From: Neoroseomonas marina
GTDB taxonomy: Bacteria > Pseudomonadota > Alphaproteobacteria > Acetobacterales > Acetobacteraceae
Direction of reading: 5' to 3'
DNA: 64,000 nucleotides
NCBI RefSeq assembly: GCF_012927745.1
Contig: NZ_JABBKX010000003.1
Location: 496,001 to 560,000, forward strand
Part shown: positions 54,620 to 63,728 of the stretch, piece by piece
Layout of the letters: every line of letters starts with the position of its first letter
Numbering within the stretch: position 1 is the first letter of the stretch
The notes under the pieces: generated by a model
Databases searched by the model: none
Told to the model about the DNA's origin: nothing
Seen by the model: only the letters and a program-made list of their open reading frames with translations
Translations under genes and position numbers: made by a program

Positions 54620-56416
54620 TCAGGCTTCGCGGGTCCAGTCGTTCAGGTACCACAAGGTCAGATCCCAGGCGCTGAGCACGGGCCGGAGACTGTTGACGCT
54701 CGCGCTCACGGTCGGGCGCTTCACCAGCGGGATGATGTGGTTGCTGCCGACCACCAGGTCGTTCAGCCGGATGAACATCGCCGCGCGCTTGACCGGGTCG
54801 AGCTCGCCCTGCGCCTCGCGGAAGATGCGGTCGTATTCCTCGCTGCGCCAGCGGACGATGTTGCGGCCCTGCCAATTGTTCGCCTTGGAGGAGATTTCCC
54901 ACGAGACATACTGGTTCATGAACCGCTCGGGGTCGGCCTGCGGCATCGTCGTCGTGTACATCTGCATGTCGGCGTAGAACTTCGTGTAGGTGTCGGGATT
55001 GGCGACATCCGACGAGAAGAACACCGACGCGGTGACCGACTTCAGCTCGAGCTCGATGCCCGCGCGCTGCGCCGCCTGCTTGTAGATCGCCTGGGTGCGC
55101 TGGCGCGGCGCGTTGACCGAGGTCTGGTAGACGAACTTCAGCCGCACGCCGTCCTTGGCCCGGATGCCGTCGCGCCCGCGGGCCCAACCGGCGGCGTCGA
55201 GCAGCTCGTTCGCCTTCTGGATGCTGAACTCCCAGCGCAGGTTCGGCGAGCGGAAGCGCGGCGGGTTGTTCAGGAAGTTCGCCGTCGCCGGCCCGCCACG
55301 CCCGTAGATGAACTGCTCGAGCGCGTTGCGGTCGATCAGCAGCGCCATCGCCTGGCGCACCGCCGGATCGCGGAAGGCCGGGTGCTGCGTCCGGATCGAG
55401 GCGCGCTCGCCGTCGACCTCCTGGTTCGGATCGGTCGCATTGAGCTGGACGAACTCGATGCTGCCGCCGTCGACGATGTTGACCTTGCCGCGCCCGGCCG
55501 ATTCCAGCCGCTTCAGGATCTCGTCCTCGACCTGCATGTTCCAGGCGTAGTCGTAGTCGCCGGTCTGCAGCACGGCGCGCGCGGCCGAGACCGCATCGCC
55601 CCCGCCCTTGACCTCGAGCGTGTCGAAGTAGGGGCGGTTGTTCATGTGGTAGTTCGGGTTCAGCTCCGCGCGCAGGTTGTCGCCCGGCGCGAAGGAGACG
55701 AACTTGTAGGCGCTGGTGCCCACCGGCCGCAGGTTGGCCGGCGCGTCGCGGGAATTGCCGCCCGCGAAGTCCTTGAACTGGTGCTTGGGAACGATCTGCC
55801 CGGTGACGCCCACGAAGGCGTCCGCCCAGAACGGGGTCGGCTGCTGGAATTCGACGCGCACCGTGTAGTCGTCGACCTTCACGACATTGACGTCGCGATA
55901 GGATCCCGACGTCACCGCCGCGACGGCGGGATTGCGGGAATATTCCCAGTTGAAGACGACGTCGTCGGCCGAGAAATCCTGCCCGTCGTGCCACTTCACG
56001 CCGCGCTTCAGCTTCCAGGTCACGGAACGGCCGTCCGCGGCGAGGCCGCCATTCTCGACGGAGGGGACCTCGGCGGCGAGGATCGGCACCAGCGTCCCGT
56101 CGGTCGCCCAGCCGGCGAGCGGCTCGTAGAAGACGCGGCTCGCATCCTGGTTGGTCGTGCCGGCCGCGAAATGCGGGTTCAGCAGCGTCGCCGCCTGCCA
56201 ATAGAGGATCTTGAGCTGCCCGCCGCCCCCGCGCCGGGTGGGCTTGTACTCCGGCACCGACTGCGCCGCGGCAGGCGCGGCGCCGGCGATCGCCAGGATC
56301 TGCGTCGCCATCGGGGCGGTGAGGCCCACTGCCGCCATGCGCCGCACGAAGCCGCGCCGCGACAGCCGGCCATCCTTCACGCGCGCGATAAGGCCGCGAA
56401 GATCGTCCTCGGTCAT
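54620..56416 (-). CDS. dppA: Peptide ABC transporter substrate-binding protein (Tat signal)
   Basis: A 598-residue SBP_bac_5 protein, long for the family (usually 500-550). The N-terminus has a twin-arginine signal (LSRRGFVRRMAAVGLTAPMA) preceded by an unusual 20-residue n-region. Core motifs: RVFYEPLAGWATDG, KLKRGVKWHDGQDFSADDVV, FEFVQLNATD-like (IEFVQLNATDPNQ), DPAVRQAMALLIDRNALEQF. ATG 56416 has GGGAGAAG upstream. First gene of the five-gene operon; Tat export suggests folding before transport, possibly with an unusual ligand. Confidence 0.92.
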   Translation of the reverse strand: MTEDDLRGLIARVKDGRLSRRGFVRRMAAVGLTAPMATQILAIAGAAPAAAQSVPEYKPTRRGGGGQLKILYWQAATLLNPHFAAGTTNQDASRVFYEPLAGWATDGTLVPILAAEVPSVENGGLAADGRSVTWKLKRGVKWHDGQDFSADDVVFNWEYSRNPAVAAVTSGSYRDVNVVKVDDYTVRVEFQQPTPFWADAFVGVTGQIVPKHQFKDFAGGNSRDAPANLRPVGTSAYKFVSFAPGDNLRAELNPNYHMNNRPYFDTLEVKGGGDAVSAARAVLQTGDYDYAWNMQVEDEILKRLESAGRGKVNIVDGGSIEFVQLNATDPNQEVDGERASIRTQHPAFRDPAVRQAMALLIDRNALEQFIYGRGGPATANFLNNPPRFRSPNLRWEFSIQKANELLDAAGWARGRDGIRAKDGVRLKFVYQTSVNAPRQRTQAIYKQAAQRAGIELELKSVTASVFFSSDVANPDTYTKFYADMQMYTTTMPQADPERFMNQYVSWEISSKANNWQGRNIVRWRSEEYDRIFREAQGELDPVKRAAMFIRLNDLVVGSNHIIPLVKRPTVSASVNSLRPVLSAWDLTLWYLNDWTREA

Positions 56417-56584
56417 GCCCACTTCTCCCAGTCGGCGCCTGGCGGCGCTCTGCCCTGACGTTGCCTCAAACTGCAACGGCAGAGTGCGGCGCGCCAGAGG
56501 GTTCTGTCCATCCCGTCATCCGCCCTGGCCTGGACATGCCCGCAAGCTGGGCCCTGAATGCCCCGGACGGGAGCAGGATCATCC

Positions 56585-57976
56585 ATGGCCGCATATTCGC
56601 CGCGCGACTTTCGCGCCCTCGCCTTCCACCAGGCCGCCCGGGCCTTCGCCGAGGATGCGGACACCCCACGCGACTTCCTCGAACGCTGTCTCGAGACCAT
56701 TGCGGCGCAGGAACCGGTGGTCCGCGCCTGGGTGGTGCTGAACCAGGCCGGCGCGCGGGAGGCCGCGGACGCCTCCACCGCGCGTTGGAAGGCGGGCCGC
56801 CCGCTCTCCCCCATCGACGGCATGCCGATCGGCATCAAGGACTTGCTCGAGACGCGGGACATGCCGACCCAGATGGGCTGCCGCGCCTATCGCGGGAATT
56901 TCCCGAAGCGCGACAACGCGGCCGTCTCGGCGCTGCGGGAGGCGGGGGCGATCATCCTCGGCAAGACCGTGACGACGGAACTCGGCGGCGCGCATCCGGG
57001 GCCGACGACCAACCCCTTCGACCAGGGACGCACGCCGGGCGGGTCGTCCTCCGGGTCGGCCGCCGCCGTCGCGGCGCGCATGGTGCCGGCGGCGATCGGC
57101 ACGCAGGTCGGCGGGTCCATCATCCGCCCGGCCTCCTATTGCGGGAACTTCGCGCTGAAGCCGACCCAGGGCGGCATCAACCGCGGCGAACGCCAGGCGA
57201 CCTCGATGAGCACCTCCGGCGTGCATGCCGGCTCGATCGAGGACATGTGGCAGGTCGCGATCGAGATCGCGAAGCGCGCCGGCGGCGACCCCGGCCGCCC
57301 CGGCCTGTTCGGCCCGTCCACGCCACCCGAGGCGCGCCGCCCCGCCGTGATCGGCGTGATGGAGACGGAAGGCTGGGCCGGCCTCGACGCCGCGAGCAAG
57401 GTGGCCTTCGAGCAGGTGGTGGACCGCCTCCGCGCGCAGGGCGTCACGGTGCTGCGCCGCGGCGACCATCCGCTGCTCGAGACCTTCGAGGCCTCGCTGA
57501 CCGGCGTGCAGGCGATGACCAGCGCCATCACCGGCTGGGAGAACCACTGGCTGTTCCGCAACCTGGTCGCGCAGGACCCGGACGGCATCAGCGCGCGGAG
57601 CAAGGCGGTGCTGACCATGGCCAGCAAGATGACGCCCGAGGACTACCGCCTGCGCCTGCTGCAGCGCGAGGAGATCCGCGCCCGGCACGCCGCCCTTGCC
57701 CCGGTGGTCGACGCGCTGATCGCCCCCGCCTCGCCCGGCCCCGCCCCGCTCTGGGCCGGCGAGGTGCCGGGCCAGCCGCTGGTGCCGCGCCCGACCGGCG
57801 ATGCGGTGTTCAACACGCCGAGCTCCGGCATCGGCGCCCCAGCCGTGACGGTGCCGCTCACCTCGGTCGGCGGCATGCCGATGGGCATCCAGGTGATGGT
57901 GCAGCCGCACATGGACGCCCAGGCGACCGCCATCGCGCGCTGGATGGTCGAGACGCTCGACCCCGTCGTCGCATGA
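56585..57976 (+). CDS. Amidase (amidase signature family)
   Basis: A 463-residue amidase-signature enzyme. The Ser-cisSer-Lys triad is at Lys85 (IGIKDLLETRDMP), cis-Ser near 154-155 (GGSSSGSAAAVAARM) and nucleophile Ser178 (GTQVGGSIIRPASYCGN). The usual Asp of GTD is Gln here. It hydrolyses an amide bond in the cytoplasm; substrates range from acylamides to Glu-tRNA amide, unknown here. GGGAGCAGGA is just before ATG 56585. It is coupled to the AhpD-fold gene (ATGA) and divergent from the peptide transporter operon. Confidence 0.92.
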   Translation: MAAYSPRDFRALAFHQAARAFAEDADTPRDFLERCLETIAAQEPVVRAWVVLNQAGAREAADASTARWKAGRPLSPIDGMPIGIKDLLETRDMPTQMGCRAYRGNFPKRDNAAVSALREAGAIILGKTVTTELGGAHPGPTTNPFDQGRTPGGSSSGSAAAVAARMVPAAIGTQVGGSIIRPASYCGNFALKPTQGGINRGERQATSMSTSGVHAGSIEDMWQVAIEIAKRAGGDPGRPGLFGPSTPPEARRPAVIGVMETEGWAGLDAASKVAFEQVVDRLRAQGVTVLRRGDHPLLETFEASLTGVQAMTSAITGWENHWLFRNLVAQDPDGISARSKAVLTMASKMTPEDYRLRLLQREEIRARHAALAPVVDALIAPASPGPAPLWAGEVPGQPLVPRPTGDAVFNTPSSGIGAPAVTVPLTSVGGMPMGIQVMVQPHMDAQATAIARWMVETLDPVVA

Positions 57977-58677
57977 CCTCGCCCGAGGAGGTCCGCGCGC
58001 GGCTCGAGGCGATCCGCGCCGCGCGCGGCGGCTATGTCCTGCCGCACCACGGCGCCATGGCCGCCGCCCTGCCCGAGCTGCACGCGACCTATGAGGCGAT
58101 GTACCGGGCGCTGACGCTCGACGACCACCACCTGACCCCGCATGCGAAGGAGGTGGTCTGGCTCGCGATCCTCGTCGCCTGCCAGGAGCCGGTCGGCACG
58201 CACCACCTGCACTTGTTCATGAAGACCGGCGGCACCGAGGCCGAGGCTGCCGCCGTGTTCCGCCTCGCCGCCTGGGCGGCGGGGGCGCGGCGCTATGCGG
58301 CGCTCGCGGCGTCCTGGCAGCAGCACCTGCCGGGGACCGACCTCGCGCGCGAATACAAGGACGGCGCGATGCGCCTCGTCGCCGGTGCCTTGGACGAACG
58401 CCTCGCGCGGCTCGCGCTGATCGGCGCGCATACCGCGGGCGACGAGGCCTGGGGCCTCGCCGCCGAGATCGAGGCCGCCTATGCCGCCGGCGTGCCGGAA
58501 CCCGAGATCGCCGAGGCGATGAGCCTCGCCATCTGGGTGCGCGGCGTGAACCCCTTCGTCCGCGCGACCGAGACCTGGTTGCGCCTGATGCAGGCCGGCC
58601 GCGTCACGCCCTCCCCCGCCTTCCGCGCCTGGGCCGAGACGCCCGGCCAGGGCGCCTTCGTGCCGCCGCCGCGCTGA
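57973..58677 (+). CDS. AhpD-fold (carboxymuconolactone decarboxylase-like) protein
   Basis: A 234-residue all-helical protein that resembles the carboxymuconolactone decarboxylase/AhpD superfamily in two repeats: HLTPHAKEVVWLAILVACQE and MRLVAGALDERLARLALIGA. The C-x2-C redox pair of AhpD is not present, so it is of the decarboxylase-like, non-peroxidase type or inactive. It likely assists the preceding amidase pathway. Its stop overlaps the next ATG (TGATG). Confidence 0.72.
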   Translation: MTSPEEVRARLEAIRAARGGYVLPHHGAMAAALPELHATYEAMYRALTLDDHHLTPHAKEVVWLAILVACQEPVGTHHLHLFMKTGGTEAEAAAVFRLAAWAAGARRYAALAASWQQHLPGTDLAREYKDGAMRLVAGALDERLARLALIGAHTAGDEAWGLAAEIEAAYAAGVPEPEIAEAMSLAIWVRGVNPFVRATETWLRLMQAGRVTPSPAFRAWAETPGQGAFVPPPR

Positions 58678-58928
58678 TGTTCGGCACCCTGCTCAAGGTC
58701 GGCGTGGTCGTCGTCCTGGCAGCGGTGGCAGGCGAGTTCCTCTCGCCGCCCTTCTCCTGCTGGCTGCTGCATGTCGTCGCACCGCGCGACGGCGGCGGCG
58801 CGGGCAGCGCGATGGTGCTGGTGCAGCCGGGCGGCGGCGCCGGCGCGGTGATGGCGCGGCTGGCGGAATCGCCGTCGCTGCGATCGGGCAGCGCCTGCCG
58901 CGCGGCGCTGCTGCCCGGCCTGCGCTAG
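58677..58928 (+). CDS. Small membrane-anchored protein
   Basis: An 83-residue protein with one N-terminal hydrophobic helix (LLKVGVVVVLAAVAGEFL) and a Gly/Ala-rich tail with Cys residues. No family recognised. It begins at the stop of the upstream gene and its 3' end overlaps the convergent hyuA stop by four bases. Retained mainly because of the close spacing; it may be a chance frame. Confidence 0.5.
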   Translation: MFGTLLKVGVVVVLAAVAGEFLSPPFSCWLLHVVAPRDGGGAGSAMVLVQPGGGAGAVMARLAESPSLRSGSACRAALLPGLR

Positions 58929-61006
58929 CCGCCGACCGTCACCACCAGGTTCAGCGACGCGTCGCACACCGCCTCGCTGCCCGGCGGCAATACGAGCGTG
59001 CTTTCGCGTTCCTCGACCAGCGCCGGACCCGCGACGCGATCGTCGGGACCGAGCCGGGTGCGGTCGATCACCGGCGTCTCGACGAAGCCCTGGCCGGGGA
59101 ACCAGGCCGGGCGCACGCCGGTCACCGCCGCCCCGCCGCCGCCCGCGCCGCGCGCGAGGTCGAGCGCCGGCGTCGGCCCGGCGACGATGACACGCCAGGA
59201 CACGCCCTCGACCGGCAGGGCCGGCTCCGTGCGGCCGTATTGCTGCAGGTAGGCGGCTTCGAAGGCGCGGCGGATGCCGTCGCGATCAGCATGCGCGATG
59301 GCGGCGGCGGGGATCTCGGCCTCGACCTGGAAGCCCTGGCCGGCATAGCGCAGCGCGCCGATGACGGTGGTGCGCATCGCCGCCGGCGCGACGCCGGCCT
59401 CGGCGACCATGCGACGCCCCTCGGCTTCCATGCCCGCGACCAGGGCCGCGAGTTCCGCGAAGTCGAGCGTCGCCAGCGGCGCCACCCAGCCCCGCACGAA
59501 GGCGAAGGAGATCGGCGAGGCGAGGAAGCCGAAGGCCGAGGCGACGCCCGCCCCGGCCGGCGCGATCATCCGCGCGATGCCGAGTTTCCGGCACACCTGC
59601 GCCGCATGGACCGGGCCGGCGCCCCCGATCGGGACCATGGCGTAGCCCTCGATCCGCCGCGCCTTCTCGAGCGCGTGGATCGCCGCGGCCTGGGCCATGT
59701 TGCCGTTGACCGTCTCATGCAGCGCCCAGGCCGCTTCCACCACCGACAGGCCGAGCGGATCGGCGAGATGCTCGCGGATCGCGCGCTCCGCCGCCGCGAC
59801 GTCGAGCCGCATGTCGCCGCCCAGGAACGACCCCGCGCCGAGATAGCCGAGGACGAGATCCGCATCCGTCACCGTCGGCCGCGTGCCGCCGAGGCCGTAG
59901 CAGGCCGGGCCGGGATCGGACGACGCGCTCTCCGGCCCCACCTGGATCAGCCCGAGCCGATCGACCTGCGCGATGGACCCGCCGCCGGCGCCGATCTCGA
60001 TCATCTCGATCACCGGCACCTTGAGCGGCAGGCCGCTGCCCTTGCGGAAGCGATCGACGCGCGCGACCTCGAAGTCGAGGCTGCGCAGCGGCTCCCCGCC
60101 TTCGATCAGGCAGGCCTTGGCGGTGGTGCCGCCCATGTCGAAGCAGAGCACATCCGCCGCCCCCGACGCCCCGCCGAGCAGCGCCGTCGCGCGCACCCCG
60201 CCGGCCGGCCCGGACTGCACCAGGCGGATCGGATGCCGCGCCGCGGTCTCCTCCCCCACCGTGCCGCCATCGGACAGCATCAGGTAGAGCGGGCCGGTCA
60301 GGCCGATGCCGCGCAGCCCCTCGGCCAGACGCGTGAGGTAGCGCTGGAAGACCGGCAGCACATAGGCGTTGCAGATGGTGGTGGAGGCGCGTTCGTACTC
60401 GCCGATCTCCGGCACCACGTCCGAGGAGAGGCACAGCGTCACGCCCGGCGCCTCTTCCGCGAGGATCTCGCCCATCCGCCGTTCATGCGCGGGGTTGCGG
60501 AAGGCATGCAGGAAGCAGACGGCGACGGCCTGCACGCCCGATGCGGCAAGGTCCCGCGCCGCGGCGCGGGCGGCGGCCTCGTCGAGCGGCATCCGCACGC
60601 CGCCATCGGGCAGGATGCGCTCCGCGACCTCGATGCGCCCGCTGCGCGGCACCAGCGGCTGCGGCACGCGCATGAAGAGGTCGTAGGTGTCGTGGCGCAG
60701 TTCCGTGCCGATCTCGACGACGTCGCGGAAACCGTCGGTCGTGATCAGCCCGGTCGGCACCCCGCGCCGTTCGATCAGCGCGTTGGCGACGAGCGTGGTG
60801 CCATGGATGACGTGCTGCACCTGATCCGGCGCGATGCCATGCGCGTCCAGCATCTGCCGTATGCCGGCAAGCACGGCTTCCTCCGGCGCATGCGGCGTCG
60901 TCAGCAGCTTGCCGTTGCGCAAGGACCCGTCGCGCGTGTCGAGCAGCACGAAGTCGGTGAAGGTGCCGCCGATGTCGACGCCGATCCGGTAGGGCGCGCC
61001 GGTCAT
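58925..61006 (-). CDS. hyuA: Hydantoinase/oxoprolinase subunit A (HyuA-like)
   Basis: A 693-residue ATP-dependent subunit. The ASKHA-type N-terminal domain has RIGVDIGGTFTDFVLLDTRD, HGTTLVANALIERRGVPTGL and later LCFDMGGTTAKACLIEGG; the family ending ALVEERESTLVLPPGS is present. With HyuB it cleaves a lactam ring (N-methylhydantoin, 5-oxoproline) or carboxylates ketones as in acetone/acetophenone carboxylases. The ATG overlaps the hyuB stop (ATGA). Order hyuB-hyuA is opposite to some operons. Confidence 0.93.
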   Translation of the reverse strand: MTGAPYRIGVDIGGTFTDFVLLDTRDGSLRNGKLLTTPHAPEEAVLAGIRQMLDAHGIAPDQVQHVIHGTTLVANALIERRGVPTGLITTDGFRDVVEIGTELRHDTYDLFMRVPQPLVPRSGRIEVAERILPDGGVRMPLDEAAARAAARDLAASGVQAVAVCFLHAFRNPAHERRMGEILAEEAPGVTLCLSSDVVPEIGEYERASTTICNAYVLPVFQRYLTRLAEGLRGIGLTGPLYLMLSDGGTVGEETAARHPIRLVQSGPAGGVRATALLGGASGAADVLCFDMGGTTAKACLIEGGEPLRSLDFEVARVDRFRKGSGLPLKVPVIEMIEIGAGGGSIAQVDRLGLIQVGPESASSDPGPACYGLGGTRPTVTDADLVLGYLGAGSFLGGDMRLDVAAAERAIREHLADPLGLSVVEAAWALHETVNGNMAQAAAIHALEKARRIEGYAMVPIGGAGPVHAAQVCRKLGIARMIAPAGAGVASAFGFLASPISFAFVRGWVAPLATLDFAELAALVAGMEAEGRRMVAEAGVAPAAMRTTVIGALRYAGQGFQVEAEIPAAAIAHADRDGIRRAFEAAYLQQYGRTEPALPVEGVSWRVIVAGPTPALDLARGAGGGGAAVTGVRPAWFPGQGFVETPVIDRTRLGPDDRVAGPALVEERESTLVLPPGSEAVCDASLNLVVTVGG

Positions 61007-62625
61007 GCGCGATACGCCTTCGCGCCGGCCTCGGTGACGTAGCCTTCGGCGATGTCGCGCGCGAGCGCCGCCGGATCGCGCTCCGTCGGCGGTCCCATCC
61101 CCCCGCCGCCAGGCGTCTCGAAGGTGATGCGGTCGCCGGGCGCGAGCACGATGCGCGCCTTGGCCGGCGCCTTCGCGCCGTTCACCAGATCACGCCCGCC
61201 GGTGCCGGCCAGCCCGCCTAGGATGCCCCGCGGCGGATGCTGCACGCGCTCGTGGCGGTAGGTGACGGTGACGGGCCTCGGCCCCGTCGCCTCGAAGGTC
61301 AGGCGCTGCGAGAGCCCGCCACGCATCCTCCCCGCGCCGCCGGAATCCGGGATGAGCCGCTTTTCGGTCAGCAGCATGGGCACGGCGTTCTCGAACTGCT
61401 CGACCGGCTGGGTCGCGACGTTGGAGGGGAAGGACAGGCAGGCCGGCCCGTCGCGCATGGGCATCGCGCCATGCCCGCCATTCATGAAGAACATCCGCAC
61501 GTAGCGGCGGCCATCGGCGTGCTCGCCGGTGAAGTAGCAGTTCCACAGGGGGCTGCCGCATTCGGCGATGACGCGGTCCGGGATCAGCCGCCCCAGCGCG
61601 GCCAGCACCAGGATCGGCAGGTAGTGCCCCGTCAGGTGCCGCCCCCAGACCGGCGCGGGGCGGCGCGGGTTCACGATGCTGCCCTCGGGCGCGATGAAGC
61701 GGATCGGTCGGAAGCATCCGTCGTTGTTCGGCGTCTCCGGATCGAAGGCGCATTTCACCGCGTAGTGGGAATAGGCACGGGAGAAGTTCAGCGGCGAATT
61801 CACCGGCCGCGCGATCTGCGGATCGGTGCCGGTGAAGTCGAGGCTCAACGCATCGCCCTTGATCCCCAGCCGCAGCCGGATCGTCACCGGATGCTCGAAG
61901 CCGTCCGAGGTCACCTCGTCCGTCACCTCGCCATCCGGCACCGCGGCGATCGCCTGGCGCATCGACCGCTCGGACCGTGCGAAGATCTCGCCGGCCAGCG
62001 CATCGAGGTCCTCGATCCCTTCCTCGGCCAGGATGCGGAACAGCCGCGTCTCCGCCTGCTCATAGACGGCGAACAGCGCGCGGATGTCGCCCAGCGTTTC
62101 GTCGGGCTGCCGGAGGTTCGCCTCGAGGAAGGCGATGACGTCCTCGTTCTCCTCCCCGCCGCGCAGGATGCGCGCGATCGGTATGGTGAGGCCTTCCTCC
62201 CAGGAATCCCGTGCCTCGACCGATGGTGCGCCGCCGATGTCGGTCGAATGGAAGGTGCCGCCGATCCAGGCCGCGATCCGCCCATCGCGGAAGACGGGAC
62301 GGATCGTCGTGATGTCGTTCAGGTGCCCGGTACCGAGATAGCCGTCGTTGCTGATCAGCACGTCGCCCGGCCGCAGCCGCTCGCGCGGGATGCGCGCCAG
62401 CATGTGCCCCAGCGTCACCGGCATCGTGCCCACGAAGGACGGCACGGAACGGGAGGATTGCGCGAACTGCCGCCCCTCGCTGTCCATCAGCCCGATGGCG
62501 AGATCCCAGTTGTCCCGCACCACTGAGGAGAAGGAGGTGCGGACGAAGTTCTGCGCCGCCTCGTCCATCAGCCCCGCGATGCGCCGCCAGGCGGATCCCA
62601 GCCGCAGCGCCGTGAAACCACTCAT
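61003..62625 (-). CDS. hyuB: Hydantoinase/oxoprolinase subunit B (HyuB-like)
   Basis: A 540-residue HyuB-type subunit: VRTSFSSVVRDNWDLAIGLM, GHMLARIPRERLRPGDVLIS then NDGYLGTGHLNDITTIRPVF, and the C-terminal family ending ITFETPGGGGMGPPTERDP. It forms the hydrolytic complex with HyuA. ATG 62625 is chosen; the open frame upstream to 62856 includes the divergent promoter and is not protein-like. Divergent from a Bug receptor gene. Confidence 0.93.
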   Translation of the reverse strand: MSGFTALRLGSAWRRIAGLMDEAAQNFVRTSFSSVVRDNWDLAIGLMDSEGRQFAQSSRSVPSFVGTMPVTLGHMLARIPRERLRPGDVLISNDGYLGTGHLNDITTIRPVFRDGRIAAWIGGTFHSTDIGGAPSVEARDSWEEGLTIPIARILRGGEENEDVIAFLEANLRQPDETLGDIRALFAVYEQAETRLFRILAEEGIEDLDALAGEIFARSERSMRQAIAAVPDGEVTDEVTSDGFEHPVTIRLRLGIKGDALSLDFTGTDPQIARPVNSPLNFSRAYSHYAVKCAFDPETPNNDGCFRPIRFIAPEGSIVNPRRPAPVWGRHLTGHYLPILVLAALGRLIPDRVIAECGSPLWNCYFTGEHADGRRYVRMFFMNGGHGAMPMRDGPACLSFPSNVATQPVEQFENAVPMLLTEKRLIPDSGGAGRMRGGLSQRLTFEATGPRPVTVTYRHERVQHPPRGILGGLAGTGGRDLVNGAKAPAKARIVLAPGDRITFETPGGGGMGPPTERDPAALARDIAEGYVTEAGAKAYRA

Positions 62626-62755
62626 GTCCCGATCGATCCCGCATCGCCCGTCATGCGAGAACCATTGCATCGACGGCCGCAGCCGTGAAGCGCCGCCAGG
62701 GTGACGCGCGCGCCGCAGCGGCCTAGCCTCCGCACCAGGACCGGAGGAGACAATC

Positions 62756-63724
62756 ATGGCCCTGCACCGCCGCGCCCTGCTGGGTGCCGCCCTGTTGCCG
62801 GCATTGCCGGTGACCGCCCGCGCGCAGGCCTTCCCGACGCAGCCGCTGCGCCTCATCCCGCCCTATCCGCCCGGCGGCGGCACCGACACGGTGGCGCGGC
62901 TGCTGCTGCCGCACCTGATGTCGCAGCTCGGCCAGAACATCGTCGTCGAGAACCGCGGCGGCGCCGGCGGTGCGATCGGCGCGGCCGAGGTCGCGCGCGC
63001 GCCGAAGGACGGACACACGTTGCTGCTCGACAGCATGGGCCATGTCGTCAACCCGACGCTGATGCCGAACCTGCCCTTCGACTACGCGACGGCCTTCGGG
63101 CCGATCACGCAGCTCACCTGGCAGCCGCAGATGCTGGTGGTGCCGGCGGCCTCGCCCTACCGGACGCTCGCCGACCTCGTGGCGGCGGCGAAGGCGCGGC
63201 CCGGCACGCTCTCCTACGCCTCCTCGGGCAACGGCACCGGCGCGCATCTGGCCATGGTCGAATTTGCCCGCCTGGCGGGCATCGAGGTGGTGCACATCCC
63301 CTATCGGGGCGGCGGCCCGGCGATGACGGACCTCATCGCGGGCAATGTCGCCATGGCCTTCGCCTCGGCGGCGGCGGCGACCGCGCATGTGCAGGGCGGG
63401 CGGCTGCGCGCGCTCGGCGCCGCGGGTCTGCGCCGCATCACGGCCCTGCCCGACATGCCGACCATCTCGGACCAGGGCTACACCGGCTTCGACTGGGACG
63501 AATGGAACGGGCTCTGGACCGTCGCCGGATCGCCGCGCATCGCGGTGGAACGCCTGCATGCGGCGGCCATCTTCGCCCTGGCGCAGCCGGACGTCCGCGC
63601 GCGCATGGACCAGATCGGGATCGTGCCGCTCGGCACCAGCCCCGACGACTTCGCCGCTTTCGTCATCGCGCAGCGCGAGCGCGCCGCACGCCTGATCCGC
63701 GACGCCAACATCACCCTGGGCTGA
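62756..63724 (+). CDS. Bug-family tripartite tricarboxylate receptor-type binding protein
   Basis: A 322-residue periplasmic binding protein of the TctC/Bug family: signal peptide (RRALLGAALLPALPVTARA), LRLIPPYPPGGGTDTVARLL, VENRGGAGGAIGAAEVARAP and HIPYRGGGPAMTDLIAGNVA. GGAGGAG precedes the ATG. It is divergent from hyuBA and followed four bases later by an SMP-30-type gene. The linkage suggests it binds the hydantoin/oxoproline-like or lactone-derived acid used by these enzymes, but no membrane subunits are present. Confidence 0.92.
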   Translation: MALHRRALLGAALLPALPVTARAQAFPTQPLRLIPPYPPGGGTDTVARLLLPHLMSQLGQNIVVENRGGAGGAIGAAEVARAPKDGHTLLLDSMGHVVNPTLMPNLPFDYATAFGPITQLTWQPQMLVVPAASPYRTLADLVAAAKARPGTLSYASSGNGTGAHLAMVEFARLAGIEVVHIPYRGGGPAMTDLIAGNVAMAFASAAAATAHVQGGRLRALGAAGLRRITALPDMPTISDQGYTGFDWDEWNGLWTVAGSPRIAVERLHAAAIFALAQPDVRARMDQIGIVPLGTSPDDFAAFVIAQRERAARLIRDANITLG

Positions 63725-63728
63725 GAGC

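Noticed and set aside
53411..56458. Open frame of 1015 codons on the plus strand
   Set aside because: It runs antisense to the peptide transporter operon and encodes a low-complexity Arg/Asp/His-rich sequence without recognisable motifs.
59240..61042. Open frame of 600 codons on the plus strand
   Set aside because: Antisense to hyuA; Arg/His/Asp-rich low-complexity product.
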